This document shows positions 27,662 through 36,970 of a stretch of 64,000 nucleotides of DNA, one piece after another; position 1 is the first letter of the stretch; each line of letters opens with the position of its first letter. The position numbers and the translations under genes are program-made. This stretch comes from Bin87 sp965220055. Its GTDB lineage: Bacteria; Chloroflexota; Dehalococcoidia; Lucifugimonadales; UBA3495. The stretch spans positions 992,001-1,056,000 of the forward strand of contig CBDCPE010000004.1 in NCBI GenBank assembly GCA_965220055.1, written 5' to 3'. Under the pieces are notes generated by a model. The model did no database searches and was not told the DNA's origin. It saw only the letters and a list, made by a program, of their open reading frames with translations.

Positions 27662-29093
27662 GTAACTGTTCAGAGTTGGTGGGGTGAATTGGGCGAACTT
27701 GGTTTGCGGGTGGCTGGCTTTGGGGGCGGTGGTTATGTCATATAACTGGGATGGATACCGAAATCAATCTCAGGGCAGCTGACCGGGATGTCCTGATTGG
27801 CATCATAGTCCGCCAGCAAGCCATCATCGAGCGGCTGGAGAAGCGGATTGCCCAGTTGGAAGGCCAAGCCAAACCCCAAAGCTCCCGCCGGATGCCCGGT
27901 CTGAAGCCCAAAGCGGACCGGGAGCCAGCACGTCCCAAGGAGCCACGCAAACCCCGGTTTCACGGCTTTGCCCGATCCCGCATGACGCCCACCCACCGAG
28001 TGGAGCATGTGGTGGAGCAGTGTCCCGACTGCGGGACCCACTTGTCCGGAGGCTGGGCCCAGCGCACTCGGGAGGTCATCGACCTGCCCCAGGTTCCGGC
28101 GCAGGTAACCGAGCACGTTTACCTGGCCCGCACCTGTCCACAGTGCCGACGCTGCTGTGTTCCCAAAGCACAACTGGACGGCGTGGTGATGGGCAAGCAG
28201 CGTCTGGGGGTCAATGTCATCAGCCTGATTGCAGCCCTGCGGGAGGAGGCCAGGCTGCCGTTACGCACCATCCAATGGTACCTGGACACCGTGCACGGGC
28301 TGCGCCTCAGCCTGGGCGCCATCGTAAATGCCACACGCACCGTGGCGGGCAAAGCGCAGACCGAACTGGCGGGCATACTGGAGCGCGTCCGCGGCAGCCC
28401 AGTGGTCCACGCCGATGAGACCGGCTGGCGTGAAGACGGACACAACGGCTACGTGTGGACTTTCAGCACCTCCGACCAGCGGTACTTCCTGCGGCGTGGT
28501 CGGGGCAAGGCCGTGGTCGACGAAGTCCTGGGCAAGGAGTTTGCTGGCGTGCTGGTCAGCGACTTCTATGCCGCCTACCACCATTACGACGGTCCCAAGC
28601 AACGCTGCTGGGCTCACCTGCTGCGGGACATCCACGACCTGCGTGTCCTCTACCCTGATGATAGATCACTGGCCCAGTGGGCTGACGCCGTCCACCAACT
28701 CTACCGTCAGGCCACGACCTTTACCCACCCTTCAGAACCACCACGCCGCACCGCCCAACTGACCCTGGAAAGGCGACTGCTGGCCCTCTGCCGTCCATTC
28801 CGGGACGACCCGTCGGCCGTCCCGGCCAGACTGTGCCGACGCATGGAGAAGCACATCAAGGAACTCTTCGTCTTCGTGGCCCAACCGGAAGTGCCGCCGG
28901 ACAACAATGCCGCCGAGCGCAGCCGGCGCCATTTGGTGGTCAGCCGCAAGGTCAGCGGGGGCACCCGCTCAGCGCAGGGCACCGACACCAAGATGACGCT
29001 GGCCTCAATCTTCGGCACCTGGCGAGCACAAGCGCTCAACCCCATCGCTGCCTGCCGTCAACTGCTCACTTCCCCTCAACTCTGAACTGTTAC
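27662..29093 (+). mobile_element. IS66-family insertion sequence, copy 2
   Basis: A 1432-bp element, same orientation as copy 1 and nearly identical to it (two differences found: T1859 versus G28925 and T1968 versus G29034). The target CCTAACAG is duplicated at 27654-27661 and 29094-29101. It inserted between the stalk-protein gene and the dnaG promoter. Confidence 0.95.
27751..29085 (+). CDS. IS66-family transposase (TnpC type), copy 2
   Basis: 444 residues. Same domains as copy 1: coil, zinc segment (CPDCG, CPQC) and DDE triad D222, D271, E389. The only coding difference from copy 1 that I found is Arg in place of Leu three residues after the catalytic Glu (AERSR versus AERSL), which could affect activity. 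Confidence 0.95.
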   Translation: MDTEINLRAADRDVLIGIIVRQQAIIERLEKRIAQLEGQAKPQSSRRMPGLKPKADREPARPKEPRKPRFHGFARSRMTPTHRVEHVVEQCPDCGTHLSGGWAQRTREVIDLPQVPAQVTEHVYLARTCPQCRRCCVPKAQLDGVVMGKQRLGVNVISLIAALREEARLPLRTIQWYLDTVHGLRLSLGAIVNATRTVAGKAQTELAGILERVRGSPVVHADETGWREDGHNGYVWTFSTSDQRYFLRRGRGKAVVDEVLGKEFAGVLVSDFYAAYHHYDGPKQRCWAHLLRDIHDLRVLYPDDRSLAQWADAVHQLYRQATTFTHPSEPPRRTAQLTLERRLLALCRPFRDDPSAVPARLCRRMEKHIKELFVFVAQPEVPPDNNAAERSRRHLVVSRKVSGGTRSAQGTDTKMTLASIFGTWRAQALNPIAACRQLLTSPQL

Positions 29094-29109
29094 CCTAACA
29101 GAACCGTCC

Positions 29110-29138
29110 TACACATAGCAACGGTTGTGTGATAAAAT
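29110..29138 (+). promoter_or_regulatory. Predicted dnaG-rpoD promoter
   Basis: TACACA at 29110-29115, 17 bases, TAAAAT at 29133-29138. It lies eight bases outside the IS66 target duplication, so the element ends right at the promoter's edge. Confidence 0.5.
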
Positions 29139-29176
29139 AGGTTTGGCGAATTATCTTTGTGGTAATTTGCTTCCTT

Positions 29177-31018
29177 ATGACGCAACTTGATGACGTAAAA
29201 AGCCGGCTGGACATCGTCGAACTGGTCGGCGGGTACGTTCAGTTGCAGCGGTCTGGTGGTTCCTTCAAAGCGAACTGCCCTTTCCACCAGGAAAATACAC
29301 CGTCCTTCTTCATTTTCCCGGACCGACAGTCGTGGCGCTGTTTCGGGGCGTGTGCCGAGGGCGGCGACGCGTTTGCCTTCGTGATGAAGGCAGACCGGGT
29401 GGACTTCCGGGAAGCGCTCGTCCGGTTGGGTGCCCGCGTGGGCGTGACCATCACGGACCAGGCGGAAACCGGAGGCCGATCACGCCTGTTGTTCGAGATT
29501 AACGATGCGGCACGCCAATTTTTCCAAGGCATGTTAGCGGAACCCGGATCCGCTTTTGTCCGAGACTACCTGCAAGCCCGGGGACTCAACGACCGATCGC
29601 TGCAGACTTTCGAGTTCGGCTACAGCCCGGCGCGCGACAATCGGCTGCTCACTCACCTGACCAGCGGCGGTTACGCCCCGGAGATGATCGCAGAAGCCGG
29701 CCTGGCCCGGGAAACGGAAGACGGTCGCTATTACGATCTGTTTCGGGGTCGGCTGATGATCCCAATCCGCGACTGGTCGGCCCGCGTGGCCGGATTCGGC
29801 AGTCGAGCTCTGGATGACAACGCCACCCCGAAATATCTGAATACTCCCCGCACTCCGGTGTTTGACAAGTCGCGGATCCTGTACGCAATGCACCTGGCCA
29901 AAGAGCCGGTGCGCCAGCATGGTGCGGTAATCGTCGAAGGTTACATGGACGCCGTGATGGCCCACCAGCACGGGTTTGACAACGTGGTCGCCTCCATGGG
30001 AACCGCTCTTACGGAACACCAAGTGTCTCTCGTGCGGAGGTTGACCCACCGCGTTACCATGGCTCTTGACGGCGATCCGGCGGGACGCAACGCTACGCTG
30101 CGCAGCCTGGAATCTTCGTGGGGTGTCTTCCAGCAGCGCGATCAACGATCCGCTCGGCAGGCAGGTGCATCCGTACTCCAACAACCTGAGGCATTGGACC
30201 TGCGCGTCGCGGAGTTGCCGCCCGGGAAGGACCCTGACGACTACATTCGCCAGGCACCCAACGAGTGGACTGAGTTTATAGAAGCTGCCGCCCCGTTGTT
30301 CGAATACCTCCTCGCCGCACTGACTGAACGTGTCGACATGACGAGCGCGGACGGAAGATCCTGGGCCGTGCAAACCATGCTGCGCTTCGTGGCGCACGTT
30401 CCTGACCTGATCAAACGAGATTTTTACCTCGACGCTCTGTCGGCGCATTTCGGCGTTGACATCGGCACTTTAAGGGCTGCAATGCCCGCGGTTACGCGGA
30501 CGGACGGTCCGAGGCGGCAAAGCAATCGCACACCCAGTACCGCCGCCGACGCAACGACGCTGCCTGATCGCGACAAGAACGCTACTGAGGACTTGGTGTT
30601 GGCAATATTGCTTCAGTACCGGGATCAACTGGAAGGGGACGCAGTCAAGTCCCTGCATTCGGCATGGTTCAGTCGGTCTGAGAACCGCGAGATTTTTCTA
30701 TCCGTATGTTCTCTTATGGAACCCGACACTGCTGGCGACGTATCCGTGCCGCCGGAGCTGGAGCCTTGCCTCAACCAATTGCGTACCAGCGACTTGATGC
30801 TGTCCACATCTGCCAAAGTCGAACGGGCATGGCGCCAAGCCTGTCTCAATCTCGAAAAGGAGCACCTGAACAAGGAAATCTTCCAATCAGCCGACGCGAT
30901 GGAGCAAGAGGATATCTTCGAATCCGATTCGCAAATTCTCAGAGCCTGGCTGAACAACAAGAACCGCCGTCGCGAGATCGACATGCAATTGCAGCCGGCC
31001 TCGCCACACCACAGATAA
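29177..31018 (+). CDS. dnaG: DNA primase
   Basis: A 613-residue replication primase. The CHC2 zinc domain has C34, H37, C55 and C59 (ANCPFHQENTPSF; WRCFGACAEGGD), with one more residue than usual between the last two cysteines. The TOPRIM core is AVIVEGYMDAVMAHQHGFDN followed by SMGTALTEHQ. The C-terminal helicase-binding region is divergent. ATG 29177 starts the family sequence TQLDDVKSRLDIVELVGGYV. The rpoD start is 11 bases downstream, the classical macromolecular-synthesis pairing. Confidence 0.97.
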   Translation: MTQLDDVKSRLDIVELVGGYVQLQRSGGSFKANCPFHQENTPSFFIFPDRQSWRCFGACAEGGDAFAFVMKADRVDFREALVRLGARVGVTITDQAETGGRSRLLFEINDAARQFFQGMLAEPGSAFVRDYLQARGLNDRSLQTFEFGYSPARDNRLLTHLTSGGYAPEMIAEAGLARETEDGRYYDLFRGRLMIPIRDWSARVAGFGSRALDDNATPKYLNTPRTPVFDKSRILYAMHLAKEPVRQHGAVIVEGYMDAVMAHQHGFDNVVASMGTALTEHQVSLVRRLTHRVTMALDGDPAGRNATLRSLESSWGVFQQRDQRSARQAGASVLQQPEALDLRVAELPPGKDPDDYIRQAPNEWTEFIEAAAPLFEYLLAALTERVDMTSADGRSWAVQTMLRFVAHVPDLIKRDFYLDALSAHFGVDIGTLRAAMPAVTRTDGPRRQSNRTPSTAADATTLPDRDKNATEDLVLAILLQYRDQLEGDAVKSLHSAWFSRSENREIFLSVCSLMEPDTAGDVSVPPELEPCLNQLRTSDLMLSTSAKVERAWRQACLNLEKEHLNKEIFQSADAMEQEDIFESDSQILRAWLNNKNRRREIDMQLQPASPHHR

Positions 31019-31029
31019 TGGAGGGGTTT

Positions 31030-32886
31030 ATGACCATCAACAACCGCCGAAACGTAATCGTCCACGATGAAGACGGGGACTATGACGCGGGTGAAGCGGT
31101 CGCCATCTCCGATGACTCAGACAATTTCGGTCGGGCCCGTTCCAATCTCGCCGCTGCTGATGAGAGTGACTACGAAGACGAGCGGCCCGAAGAGGACGAA
31201 GCGACCGTAGCGGTAGTAATCGAAGACGACCCGGATTCCACGGAGGATGAATGGCAAATCCGCCGTGCGGCTGCCGTCCGCACCGTGCTCCCCGAGCTCG
31301 ACGGGCCATCGGCTCGAGACATGGTTCGTGAGGAGCGCGATTGGGCCGAAGTCGATACGTCCGACGGGGCTGATGCTCTAGACGATCCGGTCCGAATGTA
31401 CTTGCGTGAAATCGGTCGAGTCGACCTGCTCACTTCCGCCGACGAACGTCGCCTGGCTCGTGAGCTAGAGGGGCTAAACCACCTGCGTAAGTTCGATGGC
31501 ATGAGGTATCTGGCTACGCTGGACAACCCGGAAGAACTTGAGAAATTGTTGGACGACCAACCGCTGCTCGAGTCAAAGGACACGTGCAGGAAGGTAGCCG
31601 CTCGCCTCGCCAACGGCTTCAGCGTTAATTACCTGCCCGTTATCGGCGACATCGAGTTGGACAACGCGGTCTGGGAAACCACCATGCTTTTGCTGGCCCG
31701 TATCGCCAACGCGGCGCCTTTGGTTCGCTCCCTGGCGCGTTATCTCGAACTCAACGAAGCCATGCCCCTGGATGAGGTCAAGGTCTCTCCGGCGCTTCGG
31801 AAAGCCATCGACGCCGAGGTGTCCCCGGAGATGATTGAACAGGTAGCCATCGATCTCGGGATCAGCGTCGAGGTCGCCTACCAGCGCATCGTACAGCTCT
31901 CGCTGGATACCTGGGTCTTGCCCCGTAACATCGTTGACGCAGTCACCGCCTACGTGCCGATTTGGGCGGAGCTGCATCCGGATGGCGTGGAAGGTTGCTA
32001 CAGCCCGGAACAGGGGCTGGACGTGCCGTCGGTGTACGTGCACGACGACAAATGTTCGCTGTTGCTACTGTCCCAACTGCTCCGCGACCCCGGGCTGATC
32101 GACCGGGTCGAGGACAAGAAATTCGAGGCGGCAGGCTACTACTACATCACGATGAAGAACGGCGAACGAGCCCAGACCCATTTGACCGAAGCCAACCTGC
32201 GCCTCGTGGTAAGCGTGGCCAAGAAATATATAGGCCGGGGAATGGCGTTGCTGGATATGATCCAGGAGGGCAATATCGGATTGATCCGCGCAGTGGAAAA
32301 ATTCGATTATCGCAAGGGTTACAAGTTCAGTACCTACGCAACCTGGTGGATACGACAGGCCATCACCCGCGCCATCGCGGACCAGGCTCGCACGATCCGT
32401 ATCCCCGTCCACATGGTAGAGACCATCAACAAACTGATGCGGCACCATCGCCGGCTGCTGCAGGAAAAAGGCCGCGAGCCTTCCACCGAAGAGCTAGCGG
32501 AAGCCATGGAAATGACGCCCGAGAAGGTCGAGGAAATCCAGAAGATATCCCAGGAGCCGGTCTCGCTGGAAACCCCGATCGGAGAAGAGGAGGACTCGTT
32601 CCTAGGAGACTTCATCGAGGACCGTACCACGTTGGCTCCGGCCGACGCTGCCTCGGCACAACTGCTCCGGGAGCAGGTGCAGGAGGTGTTGGACACCCTG
32701 ACTGACCGGGAAAGTCGCGTGCTGAAATTACGTTTCGGTCTGGAAGACGGGCGCACGCGCACCCTGGAAGAAGTCGGCCGCGAATTCGGGGTAACACGCG
32801 AGCGAATCCGTCAAATCGAGGCAAAGGCCATCCGCAAGTTGCGCCATCCCACCCGCTCCAAGAAACTGCGCGACTATCTGGAATAA
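31030..32886 (+). CDS. rpoD: Primary sigma factor (sigma-70)
   Basis: A 618-residue group 1 sigma factor. It has a long acidic N-terminus, region 1.2 (DDPVRMYLREIGRVDLLTSA), a non-conserved region of about 230 residues, then region 2 (NLRLVVSVAKKYIGRGMALL; YATWWIRQAITRAIADQ), region 3 and region 4 (GVTRERIRQIEAKAIRKLRH). These match the vegetative sigma, so ordinary TTGACA/TATAAT promoters are expected in this genome. ATG 31030 follows GGAGGGG at short spacing. It is in an operon with dnaG and is followed by a strong terminator. Confidence 0.97.
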   Translation: MTINNRRNVIVHDEDGDYDAGEAVAISDDSDNFGRARSNLAAADESDYEDERPEEDEATVAVVIEDDPDSTEDEWQIRRAAAVRTVLPELDGPSARDMVREERDWAEVDTSDGADALDDPVRMYLREIGRVDLLTSADERRLARELEGLNHLRKFDGMRYLATLDNPEELEKLLDDQPLLESKDTCRKVAARLANGFSVNYLPVIGDIELDNAVWETTMLLLARIANAAPLVRSLARYLELNEAMPLDEVKVSPALRKAIDAEVSPEMIEQVAIDLGISVEVAYQRIVQLSLDTWVLPRNIVDAVTAYVPIWAELHPDGVEGCYSPEQGLDVPSVYVHDDKCSLLLLSQLLRDPGLIDRVEDKKFEAAGYYYITMKNGERAQTHLTEANLRLVVSVAKKYIGRGMALLDMIQEGNIGLIRAVEKFDYRKGYKFSTYATWWIRQAITRAIADQARTIRIPVHMVETINKLMRHHRRLLQEKGREPSTEELAEAMEMTPEKVEEIQKISQEPVSLETPIGEEEDSFLGDFIEDRTTLAPADAASAQLLREQVQEVLDTLTDRESRVLKLRFGLEDGRTRTLEEVGREFGVTRERIRQIEAKAIRKLRHPTRSKKLRDYLE

Positions 32887-32911
32887 TGCCATCGGCTGCA
32901 GCCGTTTCATG

Positions 32912-32948
32912 GTGCGGGGCAGTGTTCGACACTGCCCCGCACACTTTT
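32912..32948 (+). terminator. Intrinsic terminator after rpoD
   Basis: A perfect 14-bp stem (GTGCGGGGCAGTGT at 32912-32925) with loop TCG and arm 32929-32942, followed by ACTTTT. Confidence 0.9.
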
Positions 32949-33088
32949 CGGTTGAGCCGTGACCCGTTCCTCGTAGACATTTTATAAAACCGCCAAAGAA
33001 CGTTGGCGGATATGAAGGCAAATCTGCGCCGACATGCCTATACTCAGGGCTGCATACCCAGTCTGGAACGGTAAGGGAGGTAATATCG

Positions 33089-33283
33089 GTGGAAGCGATG
33101 GAGTTGCCGATTTGTCAGCAGTGCAACATTGGGTCGTTGGTACCACTCTCGGACTACGGTGCTCAGGGTGCTGCGGTCCACTATAAAGCTTGGACATGCA
33201 CCAATCCCGGTTGCGGGTACAACATCAAAATCCGCAACGGAGATATCTTTGTCAACGAACCTATCAGGGCGGGAAGGCACTGA
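33089..33283 (+). CDS. Small zinc-ribbon protein
   Basis: 64 residues with CQQC near the N-terminus and CTNPGC in the middle, a four-cysteine zinc ribbon. GTG 33089 is supported by AGGGAGG at 33074-33080 with eight bases spacing; ATG 33098 is the alternative. No partner or function is evident; such proteins often bind nucleic acid or act as small adaptors. A 7-bp hairpin at 32990-33009 precedes it. Confidence 0.75.
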   Translation: MEAMELPICQQCNIGSLVPLSDYGAQGAAVHYKAWTCTNPGCGYNIKIRNGDIFVNEPIRAGRH

Positions 33284-33393
33284 TCACGGCGACCCGCCTG
33301 AGCGGGATTTCCTAGGCAGACCGCCGGAATTTCGGCGGCACGGTATCGCGCGCATGAACGGAATATGGCGCGAAGAATACTCAGGGAACAAAT

Positions 33394-34158
33394 ATGCAAA
33401 TTGGACTTGATTACATGCAGATGCGCGCCCGAGCGCAATATTACGGGTTGCGCTGGGCGGGCATCTCTCTCATGGCGGTTGGCGGGACATTGGCCGTCGC
33501 AGGCCTCGCATATTACGGATATCTCTACTTTTTGAGGGCCAGCCTCGACGATTATGAGGCACAACGTCAGGACGCCACGGTGATCGAAGCCGCAGCGCCG
33601 GCGGGTACAGACGGCGGAACGGGGGCATCCATTGTGTTCTTACCCGTAGCCGTTCACGCCCAGCGGGTGGCTGAACTGGGTTACGCAGAGATGCCCAGCT
33701 CAGCCGCGTGGCCCGTAGGGACCCAACCTCCGACAAACCGCTTGATCGTGCCGGCGTTGGGGATCGACGCCAAACTGGACGAGGTCAGCGTTACCGGCGA
33801 TTCTATTGCCAACTACGCTTCCGGAGACAATCCGGCAGCCGGATACGCTCCGGTGACGGCAAATCCTGGCGAACGCGGGGCCATGTGGTTGTTTGGGCCG
33901 GCCGGCTCCGGTGTACGCAGCTTTGGGAGCATCACCCGCGCTCCTCGTCTGCTCACCGAAGGCGACGAATTGCTGATGTTCGTGAACACCTCAGAGCGTG
34001 ATTACCTGTATGCGGCTACGCACACCGAGGTGGTTAAAGCTACCGACCTGCGTTTGAACAGCAGCGACCGGGCCACCATTCACTTGGTCTTGCCGGTCCC
34101 CAGTGGGTGGTACGACCACTTCCTGATCCTCAGCGGAGAGCTGGTGGGCGTCCGCTAA
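33394..34158 (+). CDS. Sortase-fold protein lacking the catalytic Cys and His
   Basis: A 254-residue protein with one N-terminal membrane helix (ISLMAVGGTLAVAGLAYYGY) and a sortase-like beta-barrel: RLIVPALGIDAKLDEV, then NPGERGAMWLFGPAGSGVRS, GDELLMFVNTSERDYLYAATHTEVV and a final LVLPVPSGWYDHFLILSGEL. In active sortases the third segment holds the catalytic GH and the last holds TLxTC. Here these are FGP and LVLPVP, and the protein contains no cysteine at all. It therefore cannot be a normal transpeptidase and may be a structural or binding homologue. The assignment is by fold pattern. Confidence 0.65.
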   Translation: MQIGLDYMQMRARAQYYGLRWAGISLMAVGGTLAVAGLAYYGYLYFLRASLDDYEAQRQDATVIEAAAPAGTDGGTGASIVFLPVAVHAQRVAELGYAEMPSSAAWPVGTQPPTNRLIVPALGIDAKLDEVSVTGDSIANYASGDNPAAGYAPVTANPGERGAMWLFGPAGSGVRSFGSITRAPRLLTEGDELLMFVNTSERDYLYAATHTEVVKATDLRLNSSDRATIHLVLPVPSGWYDHFLILSGELVGVR

Positions 34159-34184
34159 GGTTGCCCACCCCATCGACCGACAGG

Positions 34185-35414
34185 CTATTCGGTCTTGCTT
34201 CGTTTCACTACGGCTGCGGGAACCAGCCGCAGTTGGTATATGCGGCGCCCTCGTACTTGCGTGACTTCGATCGACGTCTGATCCGAGACGACTACGTCTC
34301 CGACAGATGGCATGCGTCCCAACTGGGTATACACATAGCCGCCGATCGTATTGACGTCGCCGGAATCGAGTTTCAACCCGACGGCGCGTGACACGTCCTC
34401 CACCGGGGCCGTCGCTTTGACCAGCCATGATCCATCGGCTACGGGCTCGAGCTCTTCAGCTTCAGCGTCGTCAAATTCGTCGTCAATTTCTCCAACAATC
34501 TCTTCCAGCACGTCTTCCAGCGTGACTATGCCCTCGACTCCGCCGTACTCGTCCACCACAATCGCCATCTGCAACGATTTTGACCGCATCAAGTGGAGCA
34601 GATCGTCGACAGCCATGTTTTCCGCAACGAATTCGGGTTCACGCATAATGGCGTTGACCTTGGATTCGGTTGCGCCGTTCGCCACCGCCTGCAGCACGTC
34701 GCTGATGTGGATGATACCCACGACGTTGTCCATCGTGTCGCAGTAAACCGGAACCCGCGTATGCCTGGTGCTAACCAGCATCTGGACCAGATCGTCCATA
34801 CGCGTTGCCACCTCCACGGCCTGAACGTCCAGCCGAGGCACCATGATGTCCTGCACGTCAAGATCGTCCATGTGGCTGATGGACCGGACCATGTCGATAT
34901 CATTGCGGTCCAGGTTCATGAGTTCCGCGGGGGTTAGCGTCGGCCCGTCGGAATGACCGTTTTCAGGATCGCCGTCACCGCTTCCGTCAACAGCTATCGG
35001 CAGGCTGGTGCCACTTCCGGAACCGACCCAGTTTCCATTCCCCGCCCACGCCCTGGGATCCGCCACCCGGCGCACAACGCGGGGCGAGAGTCGAGCCCAA
35101 AGGCGTGCACTGAGGTAAACGCCCGCCAGTATCGCGGAGGTCACCAACACCGCCAACGCCAGCGCAATGACGGGCGGCGATCCGTTGGAGAATTGGTATG
35201 CGATCGCCAACCCAGAGCCGCCGGCCGTGGCAGCGGCAGCAGCTAACAGGATCCCAATTGCCGGGGATGTCGGCCGGGTGAAATAGACCGCGGACGCTTG
35301 GCTTTGTCGTCTGGACGCTGCAGCGACACTAGCCCAAGCGAAGATCAGCAGCGAGGCTGCCAGGAACAATAACGGAGGTAAGCTACTATCAGTATCCAAG
35401 CCAGAGGCCCTCAA
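34185..35414 (-). CDS. CorC/HlyC-type CBS-domain membrane protein
   Basis: About 409 residues. Three N-terminal hydrophobic segments (about 14-35, 52-73, 80-103) replace the usual four-helix DUF21 unit. Two CBS domains follow (DIMVPRLDVQAVEV; IMREPEFVAENMAV; VVDEYGGVEGIVTLEDVLEE), then a CorC/HlyC C-terminal domain (VNTIGGYVYTQLGRMP). Relatives are implicated in Mg2+/Co2+ transport or membrane binding. The first codon is TTG 35414; TTG 35399 has GAGGG eight bases upstream and is an alternative. It follows glmU by 26 bases. Confidence 0.85.
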   Translation of the reverse strand: MRASGLDTDSSLPPLLFLAASLLIFAWASVAAASRRQSQASAVYFTRPTSPAIGILLAAAAATAGGSGLAIAYQFSNGSPPVIALALAVLVTSAILAGVYLSARLWARLSPRVVRRVADPRAWAGNGNWVGSGSGTSLPIAVDGSGDGDPENGHSDGPTLTPAELMNLDRNDIDMVRSISHMDDLDVQDIMVPRLDVQAVEVATRMDDLVQMLVSTRHTRVPVYCDTMDNVVGIIHISDVLQAVANGATESKVNAIMREPEFVAENMAVDDLLHLMRSKSLQMAIVVDEYGGVEGIVTLEDVLEEIVGEIDDEFDDAEAEELEPVADGSWLVKATAPVEDVSRAVGLKLDSGDVNTIGGYVYTQLGRMPSVGDVVVSDQTSIEVTQVRGRRIYQLRLVPAAVVKRSKTE

Positions 35415-35440
35415 CCGGCGCTCGCGGCACCGAGAGCGGG

Positions 35441-36841
35441 TCAGTCGCTCCCGCTTTTTCGTTGCTGGAGGAGTCTAGCAGGAACGCCGACGGCGCGTCT
35501 ACCCTCCGGGATGTCGCGAGTGACCACTGAGCCGGCGCCGGTGGCCGCGCCGTCCCCCACGGTTACTGGGGCGACCAACATCGTGTCGCTCCCTATGAAC
35601 GCTCCTCGCCCGATCACTGTTGGGTGCTTGTCCACCCCGTCGTAGTTGCATGTGATAGCGCCGGCTCCGATGTTCACCCCTGCGCCGATATCGGCATCGC
35701 CCAGATAGCAAAAGTGGCCGGCAGCGGTACCCTCGCCCACGCGGCTGTTTTTTACCTCCACGTAGTTGCCCAAATGTACACCGGACTCGATCAATGCTGC
35801 GGGGCGCAGGTGGCTGTACGGGCCGATTTCGACATCATCCTCGACCCGCGCCTCTTCGAGGGTCGAAGCCACAATACGGCACCGATCGCCAACCGAGGAG
35901 CCACAGACGCGAGCGTCTGGCCCGATCTCGCAGTCCTCGCCTATGATTGTGTTGCCCACGAGCATCGTGTTGGGTTGCAGCACCGTATCCTGACCAATCG
36001 CCACATCGGCATCGATGTAGGTCGCTGCCGGATCGACCAGCGTGACGCCTTCAGACATCCAGAAGCGGTTGATCCGGTCCCTGAGAACTGCGCCGACCGC
36101 AGCCAGTTGCTCCCGGTCGTTTACGCCCATCGCCTCGTCAGCCAACGCAATCGGCGCGGCCTCAACCGCGTCTCCGGCGTCCACTGCCGTGGCCGCCAGA
36201 GCAGTCAAGTAGCGTTCTCCCGCAGCGGACTCCGGCACTGTCCCGATGCATTTGTCCAGCCAGGGACCGTCGAAGCAGTAGACCCCGGTGTTGACCTCAG
36301 CAAGACCACAAGCGGTTTCAGCTCGATCAGCGGCCTCCTCTATGCCCAGCACCTCGCCTGTTCCATCTACCGAATGGCACTCTACTCTCTTGATGTGCCC
36401 CAGGTCCGGACCGAAAGCGTCGGCGGCAGACAGTATGGTCATCCGGCGCTTCGAATCAGTCCGGTGGTTCTCCAACAATCTCAGGATCGATTCGGGTCTC
36501 ACCAACGGGGTATCGCCAGCCAGGACGACTACCAGGCGCGGGATCGCAGGCAGGGCAGCCAGGCCGCAAGCGACGGCATCGGCCGTTCCGTTAGGCGAGG
36601 CTTGTACCGCGAAGATAACTTCATCTCCCAGGATACCGGCAATCGCATCCCGATTCTCCGGAGATGCGACTACCATGAGCCGGGAGATTCCGCACTCTTG
36701 CAGCGCTGCAATGGGATAACGGATGAGCTCCCGGCCCGCCAGGGTGTGCAGCGGTTTTGGAATCCGCGAACGCATCCTGGACCCGCGCCCCGCTGCTAGA
36801 ACTATACCCACGGCGTCGCTGTCGGAGTTGGTCGCGTTCAT
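35441..36841 (-). CDS. glmU: Bifunctional UDP-N-acetylglucosamine synthesis enzyme GlmU
   Basis: About 466 residues. The N-terminal pyrophosphorylase has LAAGRGSRMRSRIPKPLHTL and VVLAGDTPLV. The C-terminal acetyltransferase is a left-handed beta-helix (IGEDCEIGPDARV; YVEVKNSRVGEGTAAGHFCYLG with the catalytic His region; GAGAITCNYDGVDKH). It makes UDP-GlcNAc for the cell wall. ATG 36841 starts after AGGGG; a longer frame to 36886 is unlikely. A minus-strand TATAAT lies at 36893-36888, about 47 bases upstream. Confidence 0.95.
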   Translation of the reverse strand: MNATNSDSDAVGIVLAAGRGSRMRSRIPKPLHTLAGRELIRYPIAALQECGISRLMVVASPENRDAIAGILGDEVIFAVQASPNGTADAVACGLAALPAIPRLVVVLAGDTPLVRPESILRLLENHRTDSKRRMTILSAADAFGPDLGHIKRVECHSVDGTGEVLGIEEAADRAETACGLAEVNTGVYCFDGPWLDKCIGTVPESAAGERYLTALAATAVDAGDAVEAAPIALADEAMGVNDREQLAAVGAVLRDRINRFWMSEGVTLVDPAATYIDADVAIGQDTVLQPNTMLVGNTIIGEDCEIGPDARVCGSSVGDRCRIVASTLEEARVEDDVEIGPYSHLRPAALIESGVHLGNYVEVKNSRVGEGTAAGHFCYLGDADIGAGVNIGAGAITCNYDGVDKHPTVIGRGAFIGSDTMLVAPVTVGDGAATGAGSVVTRDIPEGRRAVGVPARLLQQRKSGSD

Positions 36842-36970
36842 ACCCCTGCCTCGCGTTCGTCTATTGTCCGCACTCACGGTTGGCACGATTATAGCAGCGG
36901 CGCATTGCCGCCCCGGATTGCACTTCCCGCCAGGCTATTCGGCGGCAAGCCTTGGGATTGGGAACCCACT

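Noticed and set aside
32990..33009. Hairpin CCGCCAA/TTGGCGG as terminator
   Set aside because: No T-run follows on the plus strand, and no minus-strand gene ends there, although the minus strand does have a following TTTTAT.
34175..34200. GACCGA/TCGGTC hairpin as a terminator between convergent genes
   Set aside because: Only six base pairs, poor T-run, and it overlaps the end of the CBS-protein gene.
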